Of a stretch of 64,000 nucleotides of DNA, positions 43,040-50,761 are shown piece by piece. The translations under genes were made by a program, and so were the position numbers. This DNA is from Prevotella sp. GTDB lineage: Bacteria > Bacteroidota > Bacteroidia > Bacteroidales > Bacteroidaceae. Below the pieces are notes generated by a model that worked only from the letters and a program-made list of their open reading frames with translations, was not told the origin of the DNA and did not search any database. Position 1 is the stretch's first letter; each line of letters opens with the position of its first letter. The DNA lies in contig JAFYZT010000036.1 in NCBI GenBank assembly GCA_017548605.1, positions 186,001 to 250,000 of the forward strand, written 5' to 3'.

Positions 43040-43651
43040 TCAATGGGTGGCCTTGTTGTCGTTCGTAAACAATCCAACGGTGTTGAACTTAAATCGAGGC
43101 TGTATCTCCAATGGCATCATCACACCACATTGATAATCGGGCGACTGGATGTCTGTTCCTTGATACCACTCCATGCAGCAGGAATTCGGTACACATTTGT
43201 ACTCAGGATGTGCGGGCAACCACTCCTTATGGAACTTCTCGTACTGCTCTTGAAAGGCTTTCATGCCTCCCTCGAAATGCATCTTTAGCCACTTCCCGCT
43301 ATGAATGGGGAAGAGCTGCATACCTTCGGGCACGTCACCACATTTATAAATACCGCCAATGACGTAAGTAAAGGTGTTCTTGCTGCAAACACCAAAGTTA
43401 GCTTCCCAACAGGTAGCACAATTGTGGTTGGGAATATCGCAGGTACATAGACCGAACTCACCAACGCCATTGTCGAAAGCCGCTTTTTGGAAACTATTGG
43501 GTGCTTGTTTCTCAAACACCACAGGCTTTATAATCTTTTCCACATACTCACCCCAAAACTTAGGGCATTCTTCTTTCGCCTCATTGAAGGCAATCTTCTT
43601 GGCCATGCCAATGATCTGCACATTATGCAGTTCAATAATCTCGTGTTTCAT
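43040..43651 (-). CDS. GyrI-like/AraC effector-binding domain protein
   Basis: 203 aa from ATG 43649-43651 (M-K-H-E-I-I-E-L-H). It resembles stand-alone effector-binding (GyrI-like) proteins: an initial P/E-rich strand, A-F-N-E-A-K, the middle Y-V-I-G-G-I-Y-K-C-G and the typical P-I-H-S-G-K-W beta strand, and the late H-P-E-Y region. No HTH is present, so it is not a DNA binder. Several Cys residues (C-T-C-D ... C-A-T-C) are added, perhaps a metal site. Ligand unknown. Confidence 0.6.
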   Translation of the reverse strand: MKHEIIELHNVQIIGMAKKIAFNEAKEECPKFWGEYVEKIIKPVVFEKQAPNSFQKAAFDNGVGEFGLCTCDIPNHNCATCWEANFGVCSKNTFTYVIGGIYKCGDVPEGMQLFPIHSGKWLKMHFEGGMKAFQEQYEKFHKEWLPAHPEYKCVPNSCCMEWYQGTDIQSPDYQCGVMMPLEIQPRFKFNTVGLFTNDNKATH

Positions 43652-43950
43652 ATTTTCAATTAAAAAAAGCAGTTCACCAACAATCCGCCTCCAGCAATAA
43701 TGAAGACAATTAGAGTTTGACGCCGTAAAATTACGAAGAGTTGCGAATTTTACCAAATATCTGGGATATTCTGCTTAAAAATGTGATAAGTGGACAGTCA
43801 GAAAGTGAACCCAATGCTTGCCGTGATGGTGTACAAAAAGAGCTAAAATAACTAGGATTAACAAAACGTAATTAGAAGTTAAACAAAAAGCCCTCAAGAT
43901 GAGAGCTTTAGTTAAAGTTTATTTAAATAGTTGTAAATTGTTGAAATCAG

Positions 43951-44330
43951 TTACTTCCCCACGCAGAATCTACTTTCCGATGCAGAAAGTAATACCTGCA
44001 AATATAAATGATTGATAGTCAGTATAAATATGCCTGTTTGTGGGTGTCAAAAGTGACTCCTAGGGACAGTGGAGGGACGCAAAATAGGCAAAAATCTGCA
44101 AATATGGGTGCCGTCCAAAAAAAGAAAATGCAAACATCTGCAAAATCGATTTTCCAGTTCTTTGCACGTTTACACTTTTTAACGCAGATTTTTGCACATT
44201 CTTGCAATCGCTGTGAAGCGAGTGCATTTGTGTTTCAATTGCTGTCCCTCCAAATAGCCTTTTCATGCTCATTTCTTTTCAGTTCTTTGCAGATGTTTAT
44301 ATTTTAACGTAAAAACGAACCTTTTTATTG
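43951..44330. repeat. Long non-coding direct repeat, copy 1
   Basis: Begins with a 30-bp stretch (43958-43987, CCCACGCAGAATCTACTTTC...) identical to 49178-49207, then follows copy 2 through matched blocks (ATCTGCAAA, GAGGGAC, GCCG-CC-AAAAAAAG, TTAACGCA-ATTTTTG, GCAATCG) at a constant order. ATCTGCAAA is present at 44094 and 44136 and reversed at 44286. GTCCCTC/GAGGGAC heptamers occur nearby at about 44072, 44245, 44353, 44394 and 44418, the last three beyond the repeat. The gap 43757-44731 is otherwise gene-free. Confidence 0.75.
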
Positions 44331-44662
44331 CCATGAAGCACCGTTAAAACGTCTGTCCCTCGGGGGACACTATTGAGGTGTTATCTGTCCCTTTTTGTCC
44401 CTCGGCACTCTTCATCCTGTCCCTCAGAGTCCGTTAATTATATTATTTGCCGGAATAAAATGTTTAGTTTAGGTTATGGATATATTAAATGCAAATAAAC
44501 TAAACCGTGCCGAGTTCAATCCACTTTATACTTTCTCTTTTTCTTTTGGACGGCAATTGTATCTCTATTTTAGTTCTATGCTTATTTTTTGCTCTTAAAT
44601 TCGCTAAAAATATGAATTTGAAGACAAATTTCTATAAAAATCACCATTATTTGAGGAAAATA

Positions 44663-44694
44663 TTTGGCTTGGTAAAATAAAAAGAGTATTTTTG
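44663..44694 (+). promoter_or_regulatory. Promoter of the AbiE operon
   Basis: TTTG (44663-44666), 20 bases, TATTTTTG (44687-44694). The leader to the ATG at 44732 is about 30 nt. Confidence 0.7.
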
Positions 44695-44731
44695 CAACAA
44701 ATTTATGCTGGTATTCATAAAATAAACGAAG

Positions 44732-45493
44732 ATGGCTACAAAAATACAGCAAATATTAGAAGCAGCACCCAATGAGTCGGTCCTGTTTGGTTCGTGGCTT
44801 TCAAGTCAAGGCTTGGATGCTCGTGGTCAGTATGCTTATATGAAAAGCGGATGGCTTGACCGTATATCGAAGGGGGTTTATAAGATACATGGAACAGAAC
44901 CAAGTCTATTTGCTGCTATATCGTCATACAACACGCAACTTAGCAAGAGTTGCAATGTAGGTGCATATACGGCATTGGAACTTCGAGGATACTCCCATTA
45001 CCTGTCAATGGGGAAGCCTAAGGCTTATTTGTTTACAGACAAAAGCAATAAGTTACCTTTGTGGTTACTAAAAGAGGAGTGGGATATGACGATAAAATAC
45101 ATGACTACCTCTTTCTTGGGTGATGAACTGTTGGGTGTAGAATCAATGACTATCAATCAGCATGATTTGCTAGTGTCATCTCCAGAGCGTGCCATATTGG
45201 AGTGTCTGAACTTGCCAGATGCCTCTTCTTCTTTGCTCGATATCTATTATATCATGGAGGGTTTGACAACATTGCGTCCCAAATTGGTTCAGACATTACT
45301 GGAGGCCTGCACGTCTCAGAAAGTGAAACGACTGTTCCTCTATATGGCAGAAAAGGCTGGCCACTCCTGGTATAAGGCTTTGAAACTGGAAAATGTCAAT
45401 CTTGGTACATCCAGGTTTATGATCACGCCAATAGGAAAGTACATCAATAAGTATAATATGACAATCTCAAAAGAACTTGCAGAATATGAATGA
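44732..45493 (+). CDS. abiEi: Type IV toxin-antitoxin AbiEi family antitoxin
   Basis: 253 aa. N-terminal winged helix (L-F-G-S-W-L-S-S-Q-G-L-D-A-R-G-Q-Y-A-Y-M-K-S-G-W split over helix and turn) followed by G-V-Y-K-I-H and the antitoxin domain (A-Y-T-A-L-E-L-R-G-Y ... S-P-E-R-A-I-L-E-C). AbiEi represses its own promoter and counters the nucleotidyltransferase toxin AbiEii. It is followed by the toxin gene with 8-bp overlap, exactly as in AbiE systems. Confidence 0.88.
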   Translation: MATKIQQILEAAPNESVLFGSWLSSQGLDARGQYAYMKSGWLDRISKGVYKIHGTEPSLFAAISSYNTQLSKSCNVGAYTALELRGYSHYLSMGKPKAYLFTDKSNKLPLWLLKEEWDMTIKYMTTSFLGDELLGVESMTINQHDLLVSSPERAILECLNLPDASSSLLDIYYIMEGLTTLRPKLVQTLLEACTSQKVKRLFLYMAEKAGHSWYKALKLENVNLGTSRFMITPIGKYINKYNMTISKELAEYE

Positions 45494-46412
45494 TATAAGA
45501 TCAAGTGTTTATGCGCAGAAGGTTGAGTTGCTACTCCGTCTCATTCCGATTGTGATGGAAGAGGAGGTGTTTGCCATACATGGTGGCACAGCCATCAATC
45601 TTTTCTTGAAAGATTTGCCACGTTATTCTGTAGATATTGATTTGACCTATATCCTATTGGCTGACCGTCAGACAAGTTTGGACGACATTAATATGCATCT
45701 GAAGGCCATCGCAGAAAAGGCAAAGAAAGCATTTAAAGGAATGCTCATCGTGCCCAATTTCAATACTTGCAAACTGTTGTGTGAGTATCGAGGCAAGCAG
45801 GTGAAGATAGAGGTCAATCAAACCAAGAGAGGAATAGTAGACGGCGATGTTCAAACCTTACCATTGAGTGATAAAGCACAGGAAGAGTTTTCTCTCTTTT
45901 GTGAGGCAAGCGTTGTGCCCCTTACTCAATTATATGGTGGTAAGATTGCAGCAGCTCTATCACGTCAGCATCCTCGTGATTTGTTCGATGTAAAGTATAT
46001 GGATATACCATTGAGTGAATGCCGTGAAGGTCTCATTTTCTGTTTACTTGGTAGCGACAGACCAATCTATGAGTCTTTTGCTCCACGCCTGATTGACCAG
46101 CGCGAGGCAATGAATAACCAGTTTGCAGGTATGACGGATATTCCTTTCACATACGAGGAGTTTGAAGAAACCCGTACAAAACTCATTTCTGAAGTCATGT
46201 CGTTGATGACAGAAGCGGATAAGAAGTTCCTGATTAGTTTCGAATCTGGACAACCAGAATGGGACGGATATGAATTTGAATATTTCAAAGATTATCCATC
46301 TGTACAATGGAAGCTACTCAATCTGAAGAAACTGGCTAAGCAGAATCCTCTGAAGTTGCAGATGGAAGTAGATAAACTAAGAAATCTCTTTAATTTTAGT
46401 CTCAATAATTAA
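45486..46412 (+). CDS. abiEii: AbiEii/AbiGii nucleotidyltransferase toxin
   Basis: 308 aa from ATG 45486, overlapping abiEi by 8 bp. The catalytic motif is present: I-H-G-G-T-A-I-N-L-F near residue 33 and R-Y-S-V-D-I-D-L-T-Y near 50 (the two Asp of the nucleotidyltransferase). A K-I-A-A-A-L-S-R-Q-H-P-R-D-L-F-D segment near 158 is the family's second hallmark. It blocks growth when released from AbiEi and gives phage abortive infection. Confidence 0.9.
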   Translation: MNDIRSSVYAQKVELLLRLIPIVMEEEVFAIHGGTAINLFLKDLPRYSVDIDLTYILLADRQTSLDDINMHLKAIAEKAKKAFKGMLIVPNFNTCKLLCEYRGKQVKIEVNQTKRGIVDGDVQTLPLSDKAQEEFSLFCEASVVPLTQLYGGKIAAALSRQHPRDLFDVKYMDIPLSECREGLIFCLLGSDRPIYESFAPRLIDQREAMNNQFAGMTDIPFTYEEFEETRTKLISEVMSLMTEADKKFLISFESGQPEWDGYEFEYFKDYPSVQWKLLNLKKLAKQNPLKLQMEVDKLRNLFNFSLNN

Positions 46413-46425
46413 CAGTTCACTACTT

Positions 46426-47430
46426 ATGTCATACAAAGATTTTCAGCAGAAGGTTTATTCATACCTGATTAAATACAAGAAGGAAAGCCTTAATATAAAT
46501 GATAAAGGCATTTCTGCACGTGGAGTTGAACACGATTGTTTATTATCCAAGCCATATTGTGATGCCAAAATACCTGTTATGCTTTATAATGGTATAAAAG
46601 AAACAGTGAAAGACATTCAAGCAAGCAAGTATGCATATAAGGCTCACCTTGCAGCTTCTAAACATGTGGCAAGTTCTCAAACTGCATGTATCAACCTATT
46701 TGTGCCAATCTTGGAAAGTGAGTACGCAGACCAAATACTTATAGGGGCAGGAGTTGTACCTAAAGATTTTGACCATATTGACAGAAACCAGCTTCGCAAA
46801 GGATATTGCTTTGAGTATTGGGAGTCAACACTAGAAGGAGCAAAAGGGCTTCTTGGAGACCATTGTCCTCATGCTGGTACAGACTCAGATGTTGCCATTG
46901 CATATCGCAACAAAAACGATAAACTGTGCCTTTGGCTAATAGAGCACAAGTTAACAGAGCAGGAATTCACGACTTGTGGAGGCTACCGTTCAAAGGCAAT
47001 TTCTCACTCAGAGAAGGCATATTGCACTTCTTGTGGTATTGAAGAAATTTTGAAAAACCACGATAAGTGTTATTACCACAAGCATTGCGGTTACTTCTAT
47101 TGGAATATTATGGATGCCCAATCTTCATTCTTCTGTGGTAAATTTGAAGGCAATGGCTGTCCGTTTAGAGGCGGTATGAATCAACTTTGGAGAAATCAAA
47201 TGCTGGCTTTGGAACTTGAGAATAGAGGCGTATTTGAAGATGTCTATTTCTCGGTTGTCTCTCATCCAGATAATTCTTTTCTTGACAAGACTATGAATGA
47301 ATATCGGGCACTAACAAATAACTCTCCAAAGTTCTATGACTTCAAATCAAATGCGCTTGTGGATGTGGCAGTTGATTATTTGCCTGATTGGTCAAATTGG
47401 TACAAGAAAGTGTATTTGGGAATTGATTAA
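46426..47430 (+). CDS. PGN_0703-type putative restriction endonuclease
   Basis: 334 aa. I recall the PGN_0703 family for this layout: G-T-D-S-D-V-A-I-A-Y near residue 153 (catalytic Asp), then L-W-L-I-E-H-K-L-T-E near 173 (Glu-His-Lys in the E-x-K place), and a Cys pair C-T-S-C-G plus C-Y-Y-H-K-H-C that could bind zinc. Substrate and any partner methylase are unknown. It shares a TAATG overlap with the deiminase gene, so the two are translated together, and it lies 13 bp after abiEii. Confidence 0.75.
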   Translation: MSYKDFQQKVYSYLIKYKKESLNINDKGISARGVEHDCLLSKPYCDAKIPVMLYNGIKETVKDIQASKYAYKAHLAASKHVASSQTACINLFVPILESEYADQILIGAGVVPKDFDHIDRNQLRKGYCFEYWESTLEGAKGLLGDHCPHAGTDSDVAIAYRNKNDKLCLWLIEHKLTEQEFTTCGGYRSKAISHSEKAYCTSCGIEEILKNHDKCYYHKHCGYFYWNIMDAQSSFFCGKFEGNGCPFRGGMNQLWRNQMLALELENRGVFEDVYFSVVSHPDNSFLDKTMNEYRALTNNSPKFYDFKSNALVDVAVDYLPDWSNWYKKVYLGID

Positions 47431-48971
47431 TGTATCACCGTGATTATGACAATATACAAATGATAGAACAACTCCGACAATTAATGACTCTTGATGCTAA
47501 CATGAATACATCAGACATCGAAGAGCGTTTTGAACAAATAGCAAAGGTGCTATTTGAATGTTTTGCTTTTCAAAAGGGTGAGACGATGTATCTGTTTAAG
47601 GAGATTGAGTTTTACTTCTACAATAAGAATCATCGAGATATTATCACTTATCCACGTTCATCAAAACCGTTATGCTGGTACAACAATAGATTTGGGGGTG
47701 TTGATTTGAATTTTAAAAGTAATATAAAGTGTCGAGAATCAAAAAAATATGAACTTGATGATACTGCATACTTTGGTGGTATTCTCATACGTCAATTAGT
47801 TTGTGTCAATGAGGTTGGCAGTAGTAAGGTCTTGAGTGGACCTTTAAGGTGTGCTGAATTATTCAAACACAATGACACGACCAGCAGTTTCAATGAACCA
47901 CAACTTGTTAAGTACGACAATGGTATGGTAGGATACATTCGTAGACCTCGAATCAATATTCTGCAACCGAAGCAGATTGTCAAGGAAAAGGTGAGCGGTA
48001 TTCTTAACAATTATCATGTATATCCAGAGAAAGGAAAACTATGCGACGACTTTTCCACATTTAAGGGTAAACTCTATAGATATATACGATGTGATAAATT
48101 GATGCATGATGAAGATACTAATATGGTTTTTATCTCTCCTTGGTTGAAGGATAAGAACGGTGGTGGTCCTGAGTTTTATCAGCGTTTGGCTAATCTATTT
48201 GAACAATTGGGGATAGAGTATAAGGAGCTGAAATGTACAAATGATTATTGGGTACGTGATTATATGCCTATTCAATTGGGTAAAGATGAATTTATAAAAT
48301 ATCATTATTATCCAAATTATCTTGTAAATATGGATAATATTGAGACAATTACTGATGCAACCAAGGTCCTGCGTGGTATGGGCATCAGTTGCCGTTCAAC
48401 CAATCTCATCATTGATGGTGGTAATATGGTGCCATGCGGTCCATATATTGTGATGACAGATAAGGTGTTTTCAGAAAATAGAATAAAGAAAGATGATGCA
48501 GATTTTAAGGCTTTATTGGAATCAGAACTTGGTCATCCTGTTATCATTATTCCCTGGACTTCACATGAAGACGATGTTTATGGACATTCAGATGGTTTCA
48601 TCAAATGGTGTGGAGATAATCAAATACTGATGGGTAATCATGGTGATTGCTATCCAGAAGAAGCTGCATCTATCCGCCGGATTCTTGAAAGTTATGGCTT
48701 TGAAGTTACTGAAATGCGTTTCAAGGGCAACGTTGATAAACCTTGTTATGATCTCAACTGGGCATATATCAACTTTCTTCAGGTTGGTAAAAACATCATA
48801 ATGCCTAAATTTGATATTGACGAAGATGCAATAGCTCAACAATACATTCAAGAAGCATTCCAAGATTGTAATATCCGTCAAATAGAAATGGCAGAAATTG
48901 CAAAAAAAGGTGGCGCTTTACATTGTTTAAGCTGGAATGTTTATCTTCCAAAATCACATGTGAAAACGTAA
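47430..48971 (+). CDS. Two-domain protein: unknown N-terminal domain plus agmatine deiminase-like C-terminal domain
   Basis: 513 aa. The C-terminal ~290 aa are a PAD_porph/agmatine deiminase fold: W-V-R-D-Y-M-P near 273, D-G-G-N-M-V near 330, Y-G-H-S-D-G-F near 385 and the catalytic Cys in G-G-A-L-H-C-L-S-W near 499, so the active site looks intact. The first ~210 aa (L-F-K-E-I-E-F-Y ... Y-F-G-G-I-L-I-R-Q-L ... S-G-P-L-R-C-A-E-L) remind me weakly of methylpurine DNA glycosylases, but this is only a guess. Coupled to the nuclease gene. The small-molecule or protein substrate is unknown. Confidence 0.75.
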   Translation: MYHRDYDNIQMIEQLRQLMTLDANMNTSDIEERFEQIAKVLFECFAFQKGETMYLFKEIEFYFYNKNHRDIITYPRSSKPLCWYNNRFGGVDLNFKSNIKCRESKKYELDDTAYFGGILIRQLVCVNEVGSSKVLSGPLRCAELFKHNDTTSSFNEPQLVKYDNGMVGYIRRPRINILQPKQIVKEKVSGILNNYHVYPEKGKLCDDFSTFKGKLYRYIRCDKLMHDEDTNMVFISPWLKDKNGGGPEFYQRLANLFEQLGIEYKELKCTNDYWVRDYMPIQLGKDEFIKYHYYPNYLVNMDNIETITDATKVLRGMGISCRSTNLIIDGGNMVPCGPYIVMTDKVFSENRIKKDDADFKALLESELGHPVIIIPWTSHEDDVYGHSDGFIKWCGDNQILMGNHGDCYPEEAASIRRILESYGFEVTEMRFKGNVDKPCYDLNWAYINFLQVGKNIIMPKFDIDEDAIAQQYIQEAFQDCNIRQIEMAEIAKKGGALHCLSWNVYLPKSHVKT

Positions 48972-49170
48972 ATCACCACCCATGAGATATTCTTGTCCCT
49001 CGGCTATTTTTGACTATCTCGGGGGACAGACGGGGGACAAAACGGGCGAAAATCTGCAAATGTCGAGGTTAAAAATCAATAATCTGCAAAAATGGACGAA
49101 ATTTTAAATATCTGAAATTATGCGATTTACGAGCTATATTTGCAGATAGTATGCTTTTCTTTGCAAAAAA

Positions 49171-49480
49171 TCACTTTCCCACGCAGAATCTACTTTCCGA
49201 TGCAGAATCTAATATCTGCAAATATAATACGGTGATAATCAACGATATAACATTATTTTAGAGGGAAAAAAGTTATGTCGAGGGACGTTTGAGGGACAGA
49301 AAATTGGCAAGAATCTGCAAATGAAGTTGCCGCCAAAAAAAGAAAAAGCAAACATCAGAAAATATGGCGATGTTTTTTTGTATATTTACATCCGTTAACG
49401 CAAATTTTTGTAGATTTTTGGCAATCGTTGAAAAGCAGGTAAGGTGTAACTTTCATTTTTGGTCATTCTTTGCTCATATT
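49171..49480. repeat. Long non-coding direct repeat, copy 2
   Basis: Same block order as copy 1 (30 identical bases at 49178-49207; GAGGGAC at about 49279 and 49291; AATCTGCAAATGAAG; GCCGCCAAAAAAAG). ATCTGCAAA occurs at 49052, 49082, 49214 and 49313, and reversed at 49139. A GTCCCTC/GGGGGAC pair lies at 48994-49048. The gap 48972-49663 holds no gene. Confidence 0.75.
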
Positions 49481-49636
49481 TCCTTGTTGTTCTTTGTATA
49501 TCTTTATAATTATGCGACAATAACAAAATACATCAAATTGCCTGAAGTTGTAATGGTAAATGTTAAAACTGACACGCTTTGTGTTAATAATATGTTAAAT
49601 ATATTTTGTTCTGGCTCGTTGTTTCGAAATTTTTTA

Positions 49637-49644
49637 TATCTTTG
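49637..49644 (+). promoter_or_regulatory. -7 box upstream of the AAA-protease operon
   Basis: TATCTTTG matches TAnnTTTG; a TTG is at 49619-49621 but only 15 bases upstream, so the -33 element is weak. The ATG is 20 bp downstream of the box. Confidence 0.5.
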
Positions 49645-49663
49645 CAAAAAATAAGCAAGATAA

Positions 49664-50758
49664 ATGTATTCTGAAATATTACGAATAATAGAAGGAGGAC
49701 TAAGTAACGACAAAAGAAAAATTGTCAGTTACTCAAACAGGTTGGCGAATCGTTTTGAAAAAGACGGAGATTCTGCGATGGCCAAATGTATTTTGGACGT
49801 CGTGAATGATGTTAGCAGAAATGGAACTTCCACTATGGATGAATTTAGAAATATTCCTGTTGACAGTGAAAGTAGAATGAAAATAGTGGAAGTTATTCCA
49901 GAACCCCACGAACGTACAAAGGTCGTTCTTTCTGGTGTCGTAAAAAAACAAATAGAAGATTTCATAGAATTGATAAATCATCAAGATGATCTGGAAAAAG
50001 TAGGAATTGACATTTCTAAAACTTTATTATTGTATGGCAGGCCAGGTTGCGGAAAAACATCTATTGCTCATTATATATCAGAACAGACCAAGATGCCACT
50101 ATTAATTGCAAGGCTTGATACGTTAGTGTCAAGTCTATTGGGAAATACTGCAAAAAACATTAGGGCAATATTTGATTATGCTCAATCCAGACCGTGTATT
50201 CTCTTTCTTGACGAATTTGATGCGATTGCGAAAGCAAGAGATGACGCACACGAGTTGGGCGAACTAAAACGTGTTATCAATAGTCTTTTGCAAAATATCG
50301 ACTCTTTCCCGGCATCCAGTATATTGATTGCTGCTACGAACCACGCAGAACTATTAGACAAGGCTGTATGGCGTAGATTCCAAACATCAATTGAGGTTGG
50401 GCTACTCGATGATGATTTGATGAAAGAATTGGTTAGCCTACTAATTGATGATTTTGACTGTGATTTTAAGAATGATGAGAAAAGAATAGCATTTGTCGTT
50501 AAACTGTTGCAGGGCAACACGCCTTCTGATGTGAGAACGATATTTAATAAGGTAAAAGCTCTTAGTGTGATAAAAGGAATAAACAAAATCACATTGGAAA
50601 ATTTACTGGTTGGTATATACAATTTCAATCATAACAATGCGAGTGTTGCCGAATTGGTTTTATATTTGAGCCAGAACGGCATCTCGCAAGCATTGATTTC
50701 AGACACATTGGGTATATCCCAAAGACAAGTAAAAAACATTTTATCAAAGGAGAAATAA
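49664..50758 (+). CDS. AAA ATPase paired with a subtilisin-like protease
   Basis: 364 aa. The N-terminal ~85 residues are helical. The AAA domain has Walker A Y-G-R-P-G-C-G-K-T-S near 124-132, Walker B L-F-L-D-E-F-D-A near 180, sensor 1 A-A-T-N-H and an arginine-finger W-R-R-F-Q near 229. A C-terminal helix-turn-helix-like end (L-I-S-D-T-L-G-I-S-Q-R-Q-V-K-N-I-L) is unusual. It ends three bases before the S8 peptidase, so the pair is an operon. The same pairing of AAA and S8 genes is a recurrent defence-island feature from memory; its mechanism is not known to me. Confidence 0.85.
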   Translation: MYSEILRIIEGGLSNDKRKIVSYSNRLANRFEKDGDSAMAKCILDVVNDVSRNGTSTMDEFRNIPVDSESRMKIVEVIPEPHERTKVVLSGVVKKQIEDFIELINHQDDLEKVGIDISKTLLLYGRPGCGKTSIAHYISEQTKMPLLIARLDTLVSSLLGNTAKNIRAIFDYAQSRPCILFLDEFDAIAKARDDAHELGELKRVINSLLQNIDSFPASSILIAATNHAELLDKAVWRRFQTSIEVGLLDDDLMKELVSLLIDDFDCDFKNDEKRIAFVVKLLQGNTPSDVRTIFNKVKALSVIKGINKITLENLLVGIYNFNHNNASVAELVLYLSQNGISQALISDTLGISQRQVKNILSKEK

Positions 50759-50761
50759 AAT

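Noticed and set aside
44008-44307. Open frames inside the long direct repeat
   Set aside because: They are not preserved in the second copy and show no protein-like features.
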